From Streptomyces calvus (GTDB lineage: Bacteria; Actinomycetota; Actinomycetes; Streptomycetales; Streptomycetaceae): a DNA stretch of 64,000 bases. The notes under the pieces are model-generated. The model saw only the letters and a program-made list of their open reading frames with translations. It made no database searches and was not told the DNA's origin. Positions within the stretch are counted from its first letter, which is position 1. Each line of letters opens with the position of its first letter. The position numbers were made by a program, and so were the translations under genes. Location of the stretch: assembly GCF_006782915.1 (NCBI RefSeq), contig NZ_VCNP01000043.1, positions 310,001 to 374,000 on the forward strand, read 5' to 3'. Positions 1-9,950 of this stretch are shown here, one piece after another.

Positions 1-1116
1 GTGGCGGTGAAGGCGGCCTACAAGGAACTCTCCGCCTACAACGTCACCGACGGCAAGCCCGCCTGGGAGGCCATCGCCTTCCCGCAGAAGATCTGCGCCG
101 TCACCCAGGACAAGACGTCCGACGACAGAATCGTCGTCGCGCACATGAGCGGCAGCAGCGACCGCGCCAAGTGCAACCAGCTCCAGCTCGTCGACCTCAA
201 CACCGGCGAGAAGGGCTGGACCCAGGAAGTCGCCGACGGCGCACTGTTCGACTCTGTGCTGTCCATCGAGATGTCCCTCGCCGGCAACACCCTCATGGTG
301 GGCCGCTCGCAGTCCGGCACGGCGTACGACATGCGCACCGGCGACAAGCTGTTCGACTCCCGGAAGTACGGCGACGCCTGCTTCCCCGCCGCCTTCGCCG
401 GCGGGAAGCGGCTGATCCAGGTCGCCTCCTGCGGCGCCGGCGGCAACAACGAGCACGACGAGGTCCGCGAACTCGACCCCGCCACCGGCAAGGTCAAGTG
501 GACCTACGCGTACGAGAAGGGCTGGCGGATCGAGCGGGCCTACTCCGTCGACCCGCTCGTCCTCTACGCCACCAAGGAAGAGGACGGCGACAAGAAGGTC
601 TGGAACATCGCCGCCTTCACCGCCGGCGGCAAGGTGCGCTCGCAGGTCTCCGTCGACGAGAACTTCGCCCCCGGCTGCGGCTGGGCCGTCCTCGCCCGCG
701 ACCTCCAGGGCTGCGAGGGCGTCGCCGTCGACGCCAACACCCTCTACCTGCCCACCGAGGCGACCACCGGCGCCAACGAGATCGTCGCGATCAGCCTCGA
801 CAACGGCAAGGAGCGCTGGCGCCAGAAGTCCCCGGTGGAGGACTCGATGGTGCCCATGAAGGTCGAGGGCGGCAACCTCATCGCCTACGTGGAGCCCTCG
901 TACGACTCCGGCGGCCAGGTCGTGTCCCTCCCCGTCGGCGGCAGCAGCCACAAGCCGGTCGAGCTGATGCAGAACCCGCAGGGCGTCGCCGACATCGAGA
1001 ACAGCTTCTTCAGCAGGTCCATCGACTGGGTCGACGGGCGCTTCTACATCTCCACCACCCGGCTCACCGGCAACGACGAGTCGAAGGAGAAGTTGATGCT
1101 CGCCTACGGCAAGTGA
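1..1116 (+). CDS. PQQ-like beta-propeller protein, 5' end outside window
   Basis: The reading frame is open from the first base, so the true start and probably an N-terminal membrane anchor lie upstream. The visible 371 residues hold repeated blade motifs of the PQQ/BamB-like beta-propeller type, such as ELDPATGKVKW and AISLDNGKERW. The family forms a WD-like propeller often used as an extracytoplasmic scaffold. The protein is clearly paralogous to the next gene: both share a DAC....GGGKRL-type block and a GGQVVS-type block near the C-terminus. By comparison with that paralog, about 270 residues are missing here. Substrate and function are unknown. A quinone-dependent dehydrogenase is unlikely because no dehydrogenase motifs are visible. 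Confidence 0.8.
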   Translation: MAVKAAYKELSAYNVTDGKPAWEAIAFPQKICAVTQDKTSDDRIVVAHMSGSSDRAKCNQLQLVDLNTGEKGWTQEVADGALFDSVLSIEMSLAGNTLMVGRSQSGTAYDMRTGDKLFDSRKYGDACFPAAFAGGKRLIQVASCGAGGNNEHDEVRELDPATGKVKWTYAYEKGWRIERAYSVDPLVLYATKEEDGDKKVWNIAAFTAGGKVRSQVSVDENFAPGCGWAVLARDLQGCEGVAVDANTLYLPTEATTGANEIVAISLDNGKERWRQKSPVEDSMVPMKVEGGNLIAYVEPSYDSGGQVVSLPVGGSSHKPVELMQNPQGVADIENSFFSRSIDWVDGRFYISTTRLTGNDESKEKLMLAYGK

Positions 1117-1186
1117 GGCACCCGGTCCCGCTCCGTCCTCCTCGCTTCCCCGCCGCCCGCCGTCCCTTCTCCGAGGTGCACACGCC

Positions 1187-3139
1187 ATGACTCAGCCGCC
1201 ACCGCCGCCGAACCAGCCCCCGCAGCAGCCCGGGTTCGGGCCGCCGCAGGACCCCTCCTCCCAGCAGCAGCCGCCCGCCCAGCCGCCCGCCCAGCCGTCC
1301 GGGGCCCCGAGCGGGCCCGACCTCAGCAAGAACCCCGAGCCCGGGTACGGCTACCCGCAGGCACCGCAGACCCCTCCGGCCGGGCCGCCGGGGACCCCGC
1401 CGCCCGCGGCCGGGCCGTCGGCTCCGCAGGGACCCGGGTACGGGTACCCGCAGCAGCCGCCCACGCCGGCCGCCGGGTACGGATATCCCGGGCAGCAGCC
1501 GCAGCAGCAGCCTCAGCCGTCCGGGCCTTATGGGCAGCCGCAGCAGCCGGGTGCGCAGGGGCAGCCCGGGTACGGCCAGCCCGGATACGGTCAGCCCGCA
1601 TACGGCCAGCCCGGATACGGGCAGCCCGGGTACGGGTATCCGCAGCCGCCGACCATGCCGATGCAACCGCAGCCCGGACAGCCCGGCGGCGGACGGAAGT
1701 TCAGCGCGCAGATGGGCATCGTCGTCGCGGCGGTCGTGGCCATCGCCCTGATCGTCGGCGGAGGCGTCTGGTACGCCTCGTCGTCCGGCAAGGACGACGA
1801 CAAGCAGACCACCGCGGAAACCGGCGGCACCGGCGGCGACACCAAGGGCGGTGACGCCGGCGGCGGTTCCACCGGCGCCAAGGAGAAGGCCCCCGCCGAC
1901 ACCGCCTCCAAGGTGCTGTTCCAGGTACCCGCACCCAAGGTCCCCAAGGGCAGCAGCACCATCTCCACCTCCGGGTCCTGGCTGACCGACACCGTGTACG
2001 CCAAGAGCGGCATCGCCGAGATCGTCGGCTACGACCGTGCCAAGGGCACCAAGAAGTGGACGATCGACCTGCCCGGCCCGGTCTGCGAAGCCACCGCCCA
2101 CGTCACCGACGACAACAAGACGGCCGTCATCTACAAGCCGGCCATGCCGACCAAGGACGACCCCCAGCGCTGCACGAACGTCGCACTGATCGACCTGGCC
2201 GCCGGCGAGGAGGTGTGGACCAAGACCGCCAAGTCCGGGACCATGCCGATCAGCTTCAACAACGTCACCATCAGCGGCGGCACGGTCGCCGCGGGCAGCA
2301 CCAGCGGCGGCGCCGCCTGGGAGGTCGCCTCCGGCAAGCAGCTCTGGGCGCCCAAGACGTCCGACGCCTGCTACGACGCCGGGTACGGCGGCGGCGCGAA
2401 ACTGGTCGCGGTCCGCAAGTGCGGCACCTACGAGCAGCGCCAGCTGCACATCCAGACCATCGACCCCAAGTCCGGCAAGGTCGTCTCCGAGTACAAGATG
2501 GACGAAGGCATCGAGTACGCGGGCATCGTGTCCACCGAACCCCTGGTCGTGGCCGCCGACGTCGGCGACACCGCGGGCGACGGCAGCGGCATCTCGGACT
2601 TCTTCTCCATCGACAACAAGACCGGCAAGCTGCGCACGCGCATCTCCGCGCCGGGTGAGGAGTTCGCGGCCCGCTGCGACATCATCACCAGGATCGAGAA
2701 GTGCAGCGGACTCGCCGTCGGCAACGACCGGCTGTACATCCCGACCGAGGAGCACGAGGGCACCGGCGAGTACAGCCAGACCAACGAGGTCGTCGCCTTC
2801 GACCTGTCGACCGGAAAGCAGACGGGACAGCGCGCCGACGCGGGCGACGGCTACCAGCTCACCCCGCTGCGGATGGACGGCGGCAACGTACTGGCGTACA
2901 AGCGTCCGCCCTACGACAAGGGCGGGCAGATCGTGAGCATCGACGGTGCGTCCTTCAAGCAGACGACGCTGATGGAGAACCCGGCGACGGAGGCCGTGCG
3001 GAACGTGGAGACGCGGATGCTGCCGGACTACGCCGAGATCCTCTACGCGCAGGGCGGTCTGTACATGTCGGGGGTGTACGCCAGTGACTTCTCCAGTTCG
3101 GACGAGGAGTATCTGGTGATCGCTTTCGGTACCGGCTGA
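1187..3139 (+). CDS. Pro/Gln/Gly-rich membrane-anchored PQQ-like beta-propeller protein
   Basis: This is a 650-residue protein. Residues 1-165 are a low-complexity cytoplasmic-type region rich in Pro, Gln, Gly and Tyr, with GYGYPQ and QPGYGQ repeats. A single membrane helix follows at about 174-197 (MGIVVAAVVAIALIVGGGVW), then a Gly/Thr/Lys linker, and the rest is a beta-propeller with blade motifs such as IDPKSGKVV and FDLSTGKQTG. Topology suggests an inside N-terminus and an outside propeller. It lies 70 bp after its paralog and the two are probably co-transcribed; a strong hairpin follows. ATG is the chosen start. The role is unknown; it could sense or scaffold at the cell surface. Confidence 0.82.
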   Translation: MTQPPPPPNQPPQQPGFGPPQDPSSQQQPPAQPPAQPSGAPSGPDLSKNPEPGYGYPQAPQTPPAGPPGTPPPAAGPSAPQGPGYGYPQQPPTPAAGYGYPGQQPQQQPQPSGPYGQPQQPGAQGQPGYGQPGYGQPAYGQPGYGQPGYGYPQPPTMPMQPQPGQPGGGRKFSAQMGIVVAAVVAIALIVGGGVWYASSSGKDDDKQTTAETGGTGGDTKGGDAGGGSTGAKEKAPADTASKVLFQVPAPKVPKGSSTISTSGSWLTDTVYAKSGIAEIVGYDRAKGTKKWTIDLPGPVCEATAHVTDDNKTAVIYKPAMPTKDDPQRCTNVALIDLAAGEEVWTKTAKSGTMPISFNNVTISGGTVAAGSTSGGAAWEVASGKQLWAPKTSDACYDAGYGGGAKLVAVRKCGTYEQRQLHIQTIDPKSGKVVSEYKMDEGIEYAGIVSTEPLVVAADVGDTAGDGSGISDFFSIDNKTGKLRTRISAPGEEFAARCDIITRIEKCSGLAVGNDRLYIPTEEHEGTGEYSQTNEVVAFDLSTGKQTGQRADAGDGYQLTPLRMDGGNVLAYKRPPYDKGGQIVSIDGASFKQTTLMENPATEAVRNVETRMLPDYAEILYAQGGLYMSGVYASDFSSSDEEYLVIAFGTG

Positions 3140-3162
3140 TCGTTCGTTCGGTATGTGTTGTG

Positions 3163-3195
3163 TGCGGCCCCGTCCCGGTCAGGGACGGGGCCGCA
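3163..3195 (+). terminator. Hairpin terminator after the beta-propeller genes
   Basis: A perfect 14-bp inverted repeat (TGCGGCCCCGTCCC with its complement) encloses a 5-base loop. It lies 24 bp after the stop of the upstream gene. No T-run follows, which is usual in Streptomyces. Confidence 0.75.
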
Positions 3196-3381
3196 GGCGT
3201 ATCGCGACTGCTGTGCCCGGCGCTGCGGAATACGAGAATTTCGGCGATCAGGGGGCGATTCTCGCCGGTAGGGGCAGCGCTACGGCGAAGCAGCGTGTAG
3301 CTTCCGTGGGCATCCTCGGGGAGTCGGGACCCGGGGTGCGGCGCACAGGGGGTGCGCGCGGTCTGGGGGGTTGGTTGTTCG

Positions 3382-4053
3382 ATGGGAGTGCGGCTGATGG
3401 TGGTCGACGACCACCGACTGCTCGCCGAGGCGTTGGCCTCGGCGCTGAAGCTGCGGGGACACCGGGTGCTGGCCGCGGCCGCGCCGGCGGTGGGGGCGGC
3501 GGACCTGGTGATCAGCAGGGCGCCGGAGGTGTGTCTGCTGGGGACGGCGGCGCCGGCGGAGCCGGGGACGTTCGATCCGATCGTGAAGATCAAGCGGGAG
3601 CGGCCGCAGGTGGCGGTGGTGGTGCTGGGGCCGGTGCCGTCGCCGCGGGGGATCGCGGCGGCGTTCGCGTCGGGGGCGTCGGGATACGTGCGGCACGACG
3701 AACGCATCGAGGGCGTCGAGCGGGCGATCATGAAGGCGCGGGCGGGGGAGGTGGCGGTGGCGCCGCAGTTGTTGCAGGGTGCGTTCGGTGAGCTGCTGAA
3801 TCCCGTGGCGCAGCCGGACGACGAGGGGCAGCGGCTGCTGCACATGCTGACGCCTCGGGAGGTGGAGGTGCTGGTGCGGGTGGCCGAGGGGGAGGACACG
3901 CGGCTGATCGCGGCGGGGATGGGCATCGCGGCGTCGACGGCGCGGACGCATGTGCAGCGGGTGCTGATGAAGCTGGGGGTGGGGTCGCGGTTGGAGGCGG
4001 CGGCGCTGGCCGCGCGGACGGGGTTGCTGGATCGGGCGGGTCCGGTCGGCTGA
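3382..4053 (+). CDS. LuxR/NarL-type response regulator with atypical receiver
   Basis: The protein has 223 residues. The N-terminal receiver-like domain begins VRLMVVDDHRLLAEAL. The position where the phospho-accepting Asp should sit reads PEVCLLGTAA, so the Asp is absent. The usual SGY.xK lysine is also lost (SGYVRHDE). The C-terminal LuxR helix-turn-helix is intact (LTPREVEVLVRVAEGE to ARTHVQRVLMKLGV). I chose ATG 3382, directly before the receiver, over longer upstream starts. No kinase is adjacent. It probably acts without phosphorylation, for instance through ligand binding or dimerisation. It resembles the second LuxR regulator at about 11 kb, and the two bracket the galactose block. 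Confidence 0.82.
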   Translation: MGVRLMVVDDHRLLAEALASALKLRGHRVLAAAAPAVGAADLVISRAPEVCLLGTAAPAEPGTFDPIVKIKRERPQVAVVVLGPVPSPRGIAAAFASGASGYVRHDERIEGVERAIMKARAGEVAVAPQLLQGAFGELLNPVAQPDDEGQRLLHMLTPREVEVLVRVAEGEDTRLIAAGMGIAASTARTHVQRVLMKLGVGSRLEAAALAARTGLLDRAGPVG

Positions 4054-4364
4054 CGTCGGTCGGACCCGGGGGCGGTTGGACGGGGACGGTCGGACGGTCG
4101 GGGCTCGGGCGGGGAGACCTGCGGTGCCTGCGCGGCTTCGGTGGGGGCGGGCGTGGCGCCTACGGGGGGTGGGTGGGTCGGGGCCGGGTCGGGGGGGTCC
4201 GTCCTCGGACTGGCGCGGAATGGGGGGCTTGAGAGGCGGGGGCGGGGGCGCGCCAGCCACTGCGGGCGAACACCCCCGCCCCGACCCCTCCACGCCGTAC
4301 GCGCCACTGCGGGCGGTCGCCTGACGCCGCCGCTGCGGGCGGTCGTGTCGCTGGGGCGATGGGG

Positions 4365-4402
4365 GTCCCCCCCCCCGCTCGAGCGAAGCCGAGAGTGGGG
4401 GA
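4365..4402. repeat. REP-like palindromic intergenic element
   Basis: A C-run, the core CGCTCGAGCGAAGCCGAGAG and a G-run together form an imperfect hairpin. I recall near-identical elements scattered through Streptomyces intergenic regions. Within the window I see only this copy. Assignment as a dispersed repeat family rests on memory, not on a search. Confidence 0.5.
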
Positions 4403-4499
4403 GGGTGGGCGCGGCGGCAACGCGTGGGCGCTGGGGTGCGCAATTGCCCGCCGGTTCCACCCAGGCGCCGGGCTGCGCAATCCGGTCGGTTCGCACCAG

Positions 4500-4526
4500 A
4501 GCCCGGCACGCCGTGGGTGCCGGGCT
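4500..4526 (-). terminator. Terminator of the symporter operon
   Basis: A 10-bp perfect stem (AGCCCGGCAC with its complement) has a 7-base loop. It lies 8 bp beyond the stop codon of the small membrane protein gene on the minus strand. Confidence 0.65.
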
Positions 4527-4533
4527 GCGGGAA

Positions 4534-4845
4534 CTACTCCTTCCGTTCCTCGGGGATCGCGTCCGGTGGTGGCGGAGCCGTCGGCCTCAGCTTCAGCCAG
4601 AGGAGGAACAGCAGGCCGAGGACCAGCATCCCCAGGCCCGTCCACAGGTTGATGTTCACGCCCTCGGCCTTTTTGATGTCGGCGTCGGAGGCGGTGAAGC
4701 CGGCGATCGTGACGATCACGCCGTACACGACGAACAGTCCGCCGATGATGCGACGGATGTCGAAGAGGCGGGCGGCCGTCGCCGACTTGGTCTCCAGGTC
4801 GGTGATCTCACGCTGGAGGTCGCGCTCGGAGTAGTGCTCTGACAT
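4534..4845 (-). CDS. Small two-helix membrane protein co-transcribed with the symporter
   Basis: The 103-residue protein has a charged N-terminal segment (SERDLQREITDLETKSATAARLF) and two membrane helices at about 31-50 (IIGGLFVVYGVIVTIAGF) and 67-85 (LWTGLGMLVLGLLFLLWLKL). A short Pro-rich tail follows. It lies only 21 bp after the symporter gene on the same strand, so it is very probably in the same operon. That location suggests an accessory role in the symporter complex, but no family function is known to me. No signal peptide is seen. Confidence 0.75.
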   Translation of the reverse strand: MSEHYSERDLQREITDLETKSATAARLFDIRRIIGGLFVVYGVIVTIAGFTASDADIKKAEGVNINLWTGLGMLVLGLLFLLWLKLRPTAPPPPDAIPEERKE

Positions 4846-4866
4846 GGTCTCTCCATCCTCCCGCGG

Positions 4867-6546
4867 TCAGAACGAGAACGGGATGTAGCAGGCGGCGGCC
4901 AGGACCACCGCGCCCCAGCCGAGCAGTGCCGGCTTGCGGTACCAGGCGTCGTCGCCCTCCGCGGGCGGCTCGGCCATACCGGGGGAGCGGGTGCCGTAGA
5001 CCAGGCCCTGGAGTTCGTCGGCGGGTTTGGGGGCGGTGAAGAGGGACACGGCGACCATGACCACCGCGCCCGCGACGAAGCCCGCGATCGCGGACACGAA
5101 GTTGGCGCCCTGGTCGGAGGGGATGTCGACGATGCCCTGCTTGTAGATCCAGAAGTAGTTCAGCATCGCCGCCGTGGTGCCCGCGATCAGGCCCCAGAAG
5201 CCGGACTTCATCGACGCCCGCTTCCAGAACATGCCGATGATGAAGACCACGAACATCGGGACGTTGAAGAAGGAGAACAGCGTCTGGAGGTAGCTCATGA
5301 TGTTGGAGAAGGAGCTGGCCAGGAACGCCGTGCCGATGGAGGCGAGCACGCCGATCGCCGTGATCAGGCGGCCGAAGCGGACGTAGTACGCGTCCTCGCG
5401 GTGCTTCACCACGTACTTCGCCCAGATGTCGGTGGTGAAGACGGTGTTGAAGGAGGAGACGTTGGCCGCCATGCCCGCCATGAACGCGGCCAGCAGACCG
5501 GTCACGGCGATGCCCAGGACACCGTTGGGCAGCAGCTGCTCCATCAGGTACGGGATGGCGTCGTTGTACTGGAGGTCGGAGTCGGCGGTGCCGATCTTGG
5601 GCACCAGGACCGCTGCGACCAGGCCCGGGATCATCACCAGGAAGACGATGAAGATCTTCGGGAACGCGGCGATCAGCGGGGTGCGCTGGGCCGCCGAGAG
5701 GTTTCTCGCGGACAGGGCGCGCTGCACCTCGGCGAAGTTGGTCGTCCAGTAGCCGAAGGAGAGGACGAAACCGAGACCGAGGACGATGGTCAGCCAGTTG
5801 GCGCCGAGCGGGTTGTCACTGCCGATGCCGGTTCCGCCCCACGACGTCATGAAGTCGCCGCCGCGCGAGGCCGTGAGGGAGTCGGACAGGCCGTCCCAGC
5901 CGCCGACGCTCTTCAGGCCCAGCACCGTGATCGGGATGAGCGCGGCCAGGATGACGAAGAACTGCAGGACCTCGTTGTAGATCGCCGAGGACAGGCCGCC
6001 CAGGGTGATGTAGGCCAGCACGAAGAAGCCGGCGACGACGATCGCCACCCACTGCGGCCAGCCCAGAAGGGCCTCGACGACGATCGCCAGGGCGTACAGG
6101 TTGACGCCGGCGATGAGGATGGCGGCGGCCGCGAAGAGGACCGAGCTGAGCAGGTGGGCCGCCTTGTCGAAGCGCAGCAGCAGGAACTCGGGGACCGAGC
6201 GGACCTTGCTGCCGTAGTAGAAGGGCATCATCACCAGGCCGAGGAAGACCATCGCCGGGATGGCGCCGATCCAGTACCAGTGCGTGGTGTAGACGCCGTA
6301 CTGGGCGCTGTTGGCGGCCATGCCGAGGATCTCGGTGGCGCCCAGGTTGGCCGCGATGAACGCCAGACCGGTGACCCAGGCGGGCAGGGAGCGGCCCGAG
6401 AGGAAGAAGTCCAGGCTGGTTTTGACCGAGCGGCGGGCGGCGAAGCCGATGCCGAGCACCACGACGAAGTAGATCCCGAGGATCGTGTAGTCCAGCCAGT
6501 TGGTGGGGAGTCGAAGCTCTGCAGCTAGATATGTGGGGGTTTGCAT
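4867..6546 (-). CDS. Sodium:solute symporter (SSS family), probable galactose/sugar transporter
   Basis: The protein has about 559 residues and roughly 13-14 hydrophobic helices typical of the SSS (SglT/PutP) family. It contains the motif FFLSGRSLPAWVTGLAFIAA near residue 45 and GYWTTNFAEVQRAL in the middle. SSS proteins import sugars, amino acids or vitamins with Na+. The gene is divergent from galT across a 176-bp region carrying operator-like sites, so galactose or a related sugar is the inferred substrate. I prefer ATG 6546; an in-frame GTG lies six bases upstream at 6552, but the AAGCGA ribosome site is better spaced for the ATG. A small membrane protein follows. Confidence 0.85.
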   Translation of the reverse strand: MQTPTYLAAELRLPTNWLDYTILGIYFVVVLGIGFAARRSVKTSLDFFLSGRSLPAWVTGLAFIAANLGATEILGMAANSAQYGVYTTHWYWIGAIPAMVFLGLVMMPFYYGSKVRSVPEFLLLRFDKAAHLLSSVLFAAAAILIAGVNLYALAIVVEALLGWPQWVAIVVAGFFVLAYITLGGLSSAIYNEVLQFFVILAALIPITVLGLKSVGGWDGLSDSLTASRGGDFMTSWGGTGIGSDNPLGANWLTIVLGLGFVLSFGYWTTNFAEVQRALSARNLSAAQRTPLIAAFPKIFIVFLVMIPGLVAAVLVPKIGTADSDLQYNDAIPYLMEQLLPNGVLGIAVTGLLAAFMAGMAANVSSFNTVFTTDIWAKYVVKHREDAYYVRFGRLITAIGVLASIGTAFLASSFSNIMSYLQTLFSFFNVPMFVVFIIGMFWKRASMKSGFWGLIAGTTAAMLNYFWIYKQGIVDIPSDQGANFVSAIAGFVAGAVVMVAVSLFTAPKPADELQGLVYGTRSPGMAEPPAEGDDAWYRKPALLGWGAVVLAAACYIPFSF

Positions 6547-6595
6547 AAGCACTCGCTTCGTTCGCGAACTGATCCGGTGCGGAACCTATGCCTCT

Positions 6596-6614
6596 GTGTT
6601 CAGTAATTGAACAC
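6596..6614. promoter_or_regulatory. Perfect palindrome between symporter and galT
   Basis: GTGTTCA, a 5-base AT-rich centre (GTAAT), then TGAACAC: 7-bp perfect arms. It lies about 50 bp upstream of the symporter start and 109 bp upstream of galT. It is AT-rich relative to its surroundings and has the form of a repressor operator. The cognate regulator is not identified. Confidence 0.6.
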
Positions 6615-6630
6615 TCCTGGTGATGTTCTT

Positions 6631-6689
6631 TGTTTGATTGTGATCAGAGGCGTTCACTGGTCGGTTGTGGCGTGTTATGTTTGATTGTG
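6631..6689. promoter_or_regulatory. Two 12-bp direct repeats upstream of galT
   Basis: TGTTTGATTGTG occurs exactly at 6631-6642 and again at 6678-6689, 47 bp apart. The second copy ends 33 bp before the galT start, over the expected promoter. The S. lividans gal operon is known to have a galactose-inducible promoter (galP1) in front of galT. These repeats are the likely control sites here; the regulator is inferred only. Confidence 0.6.
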
Positions 6690-6722
6690 TTGGAAGACTG
6701 GTGGGTGCAGAGGAGTACGGCA

Positions 6723-7784
6723 GTGAAGAAGACCTCGACCCGGCTGGCCGACGGTCGCGAGCTCATCTACTACGACCTGGGTGACGACACCGTCCGGGAC
6801 GCCGTCGACCGCCGTCCGCTGGACGCCACCGTCACCACGTCCGAGATCCGCCGCGACCCGCTGCTGGGCGACTCCGTCGCGATCGCCTCGCACCGCCAGG
6901 GCCGCACGTACCATCCGCCGGCCGACGAGTGCCCGCTGTGCCCGTCCGAGGGCGACCGGCTGAGCGAGATCCCCGACTCCTCCTACGACGTGGTCGTCTT
7001 CGAGAACCGCTTCCCCTCGCTGGCGGGGGACTCGGGGCGGTGCGAGGTCGTCTGCTTCACCTCCGACCACCACGCCTCCTTCGCCCGGCTGAGCGAACAG
7101 CAGGCGCGGCTGGTGCTCGACGCCTGGACGGACCGCACCTCCGAGCTGTCGCATCTGCCCTCCGTCGAACAGGTCTTCTGCTTCGAGAACCGGGGCGCCG
7201 AGATCGGCGTCACCCTCCAGCACCCGCACGGGCAGATCTACGCCTACCCCTTCACCACCCCCCGCACCGCCCTGATGCTGCGCCAAGTGGCCGCGCACAA
7301 GGAGGCGACCGGTGGGGAGAACCTGTTCGACGCCGTGCTGGAGCGGGAACTGGCGGGCGAGCGGATCGTCCTTGAGGGTGAACACTGGGTGGCCTTCGTG
7401 CCGTACGCGGCGCACTGGCCCTACGAGGTCCACCTCTACCCCCGGCGCCGCGTGCCCGACCTGCTCGCGCTGGACGAGGCGGCGCGCACAGAGTTTCCCC
7501 AGGTCTATCTGGAACTCTTGAAGCGCTTCGATCGGATCTTCGGCGAAGGTGAGCCTCCGACGCCGTACATCGCGGCCTGGCACCAGGCGCCGTTCGGGCA
7601 GCTGGAGGAGTTCGAGGGCGTGACGCGCGACGACTTCGCGCTGCACCTGGAGCTTTTCACCATCCGCCGCACGTCCGGCAAGCTGAAGTTCCTCGCGGGC
7701 TCCGAGTCCGGCATGAACGTCTTCATCAACGACGTGCCGCCGGAGCGCGCGGCCGAGCGACTGCGGGAGGTAGCGAGTTCATGA
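6723..7784 (+). CDS. galT: Galactose-1-phosphate uridylyltransferase
   Basis: GalT exchanges UMP between UDP-glucose and galactose-1-phosphate in the cytoplasmic Leloir pathway. The 353-residue product has the HIT-like catalytic motif (LQHPHGQIYAYPF, with the nucleophilic His in HPH) near residue 170, an N-terminal CPLCPSEGDR zinc-type motif and a VPYAAHWPYEVHLYP block. Length fits the actinobacterial family. GTG 6723 is chosen because AGAGGAG lies 7 bases upstream and the protein begins directly with the conserved region; a longer frame upstream crosses the promoter. The gene is first in galT-galE-galK and its stop overlaps the galE start (ATGA). Confidence 0.95.
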   Translation: MKKTSTRLADGRELIYYDLGDDTVRDAVDRRPLDATVTTSEIRRDPLLGDSVAIASHRQGRTYHPPADECPLCPSEGDRLSEIPDSSYDVVVFENRFPSLAGDSGRCEVVCFTSDHHASFARLSEQQARLVLDAWTDRTSELSHLPSVEQVFCFENRGAEIGVTLQHPHGQIYAYPFTTPRTALMLRQVAAHKEATGGENLFDAVLERELAGERIVLEGEHWVAFVPYAAHWPYEVHLYPRRRVPDLLALDEAARTEFPQVYLELLKRFDRIFGEGEPPTPYIAAWHQAPFGQLEEFEGVTRDDFALHLELFTIRRTSGKLKFLAGSESGMNVFINDVPPERAAERLREVASS

Positions 7785-8743
7785 GCGGGAAGTACCTGGT
7801 CACCGGGGGCGCGGGATACGTCGGCAGCGTCGTCGCCCAGCACCTGGTCGAGGCCGGTCACGAGGTCGTCGTCCTCGACAACCTCTCCACGGGCTTCCGG
7901 GAGGCCGTTCCCGCGGACGCCTCCTTCATCGAGGGCGACATCCGCGACGCCGCCAAATGGCTGGACCCGTCCTTCGACGGCGTGCTGCACTTCGCCGCCT
8001 TCTCACAGGTCGGCGAGTCGGTCGTGAAGCCCGAGAAGTACTGGGACAACAACGTCGGCGGCACCATGGCGCTGCTCGGCGCGATGCGCGAGGCGGGCGT
8101 GCGCCGGCTGGTGTTCTCCTCCACCGCGGCGACGTACGGAGAGCCGGAGCAGGTGCCGATCCCGGAGTCCGCACCGACCCGTCCCACCAGCCCCTACGGC
8201 GCCTCCAAGCTCGCCGTCGACCACATGATCACCGGTGAGGCGGCGGCCCACGGCCTGGGCGCGGTCTCCCTGCGCTACTTCAACGTGGCCGGCGCCTACG
8301 GGCGGTACGGCGAGCGCCACGACCCCGAGTCGCACCTCATCCCGCTCGTGCTCCAGGTCGCCCAGGGCCGGCGCGACGCCATCTCCGTCTACGGCGACGA
8401 CTACCCGACGCCCGACGGCACCTGCGTGCGCGACTACATCCACGTCGCCGACCTGGCCGACGCCCATCTGCTGGCGCTGCGCGCCGCCGCGCCGGGCGAG
8501 CACCTGATCTGCAACCTCGGCAACGGCAACGGCTTCTCCGTCCGCGAGGTCGTCGAGACCGTCCGCCGGGTCACCGGGCACCCGATCCCCGAGGTGGTGG
8601 CCCCGCGCCGGGGCGGCGACCCGGCGGTCCTGGTGGCGTCCGCCGACACGGCACGCGAGAAGCTGGGCTGGAACCCGTCGCGCGCGGACCTCACGGGGAT
8701 CGTCGCGGACGCATGGGAGTTCGCGCAGCAGCGCGCCAAGTAG
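7781..8743 (+). CDS. galE: UDP-glucose 4-epimerase
   Basis: GalE interconverts UDP-galactose and UDP-glucose using bound NAD+. The 320-residue protein is an extended SDR. It has the Rossmann motif GGAGYVGSVVAQHL at residues 9-22, an SSTAATYGEPE active-site block, the catalytic YGASK (Y-x3-K) and the substrate segment RYFNVAGAYGRYGERH. ATG 7781 overlaps the galT stop by four bases, which suggests translational coupling. S. lividans has an additional constitutive promoter ahead of galE (galP2, from memory); I did not identify one here. Confidence 0.95.
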   Translation: MSGKYLVTGGAGYVGSVVAQHLVEAGHEVVVLDNLSTGFREAVPADASFIEGDIRDAAKWLDPSFDGVLHFAAFSQVGESVVKPEKYWDNNVGGTMALLGAMREAGVRRLVFSSTAATYGEPEQVPIPESAPTRPTSPYGASKLAVDHMITGEAAAHGLGAVSLRYFNVAGAYGRYGERHDPESHLIPLVLQVAQGRRDAISVYGDDYPTPDGTCVRDYIHVADLADAHLLALRAAAPGEHLICNLGNGNGFSVREVVETVRRVTGHPIPEVVAPRRGGDPAVLVASADTAREKLGWNPSRADLTGIVADAWEFAQQRAK

Positions 8744-8771
8744 AACGCAACGAAGGGTCAGGGGTCAGGGC

Positions 8772-9944
<1,173 letters not shown>

Positions 9945-9950
9945 GCAGTC

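Larger units (their letters stand above)
4054..4533. other. 480-bp intergenic region with no supported gene
   Basis: The region separates two convergent transcription units. Several open frames cross it, but none has a credible start, family resemblance or consistent codon bias. It holds short degenerate GC-rich direct repeats (GCGGGCGGTCG occurs twice near 4311-4345), a palindromic element at 4365-4402 and a terminator hairpin at 4500-4526. Confidence 0.6.

Noticed and set aside
4054..4533. Small genes in the intergenic region
   Set aside because: Open frames lack starts with ribosome sites, and the sequence holds a palindromic repeat and a terminator.
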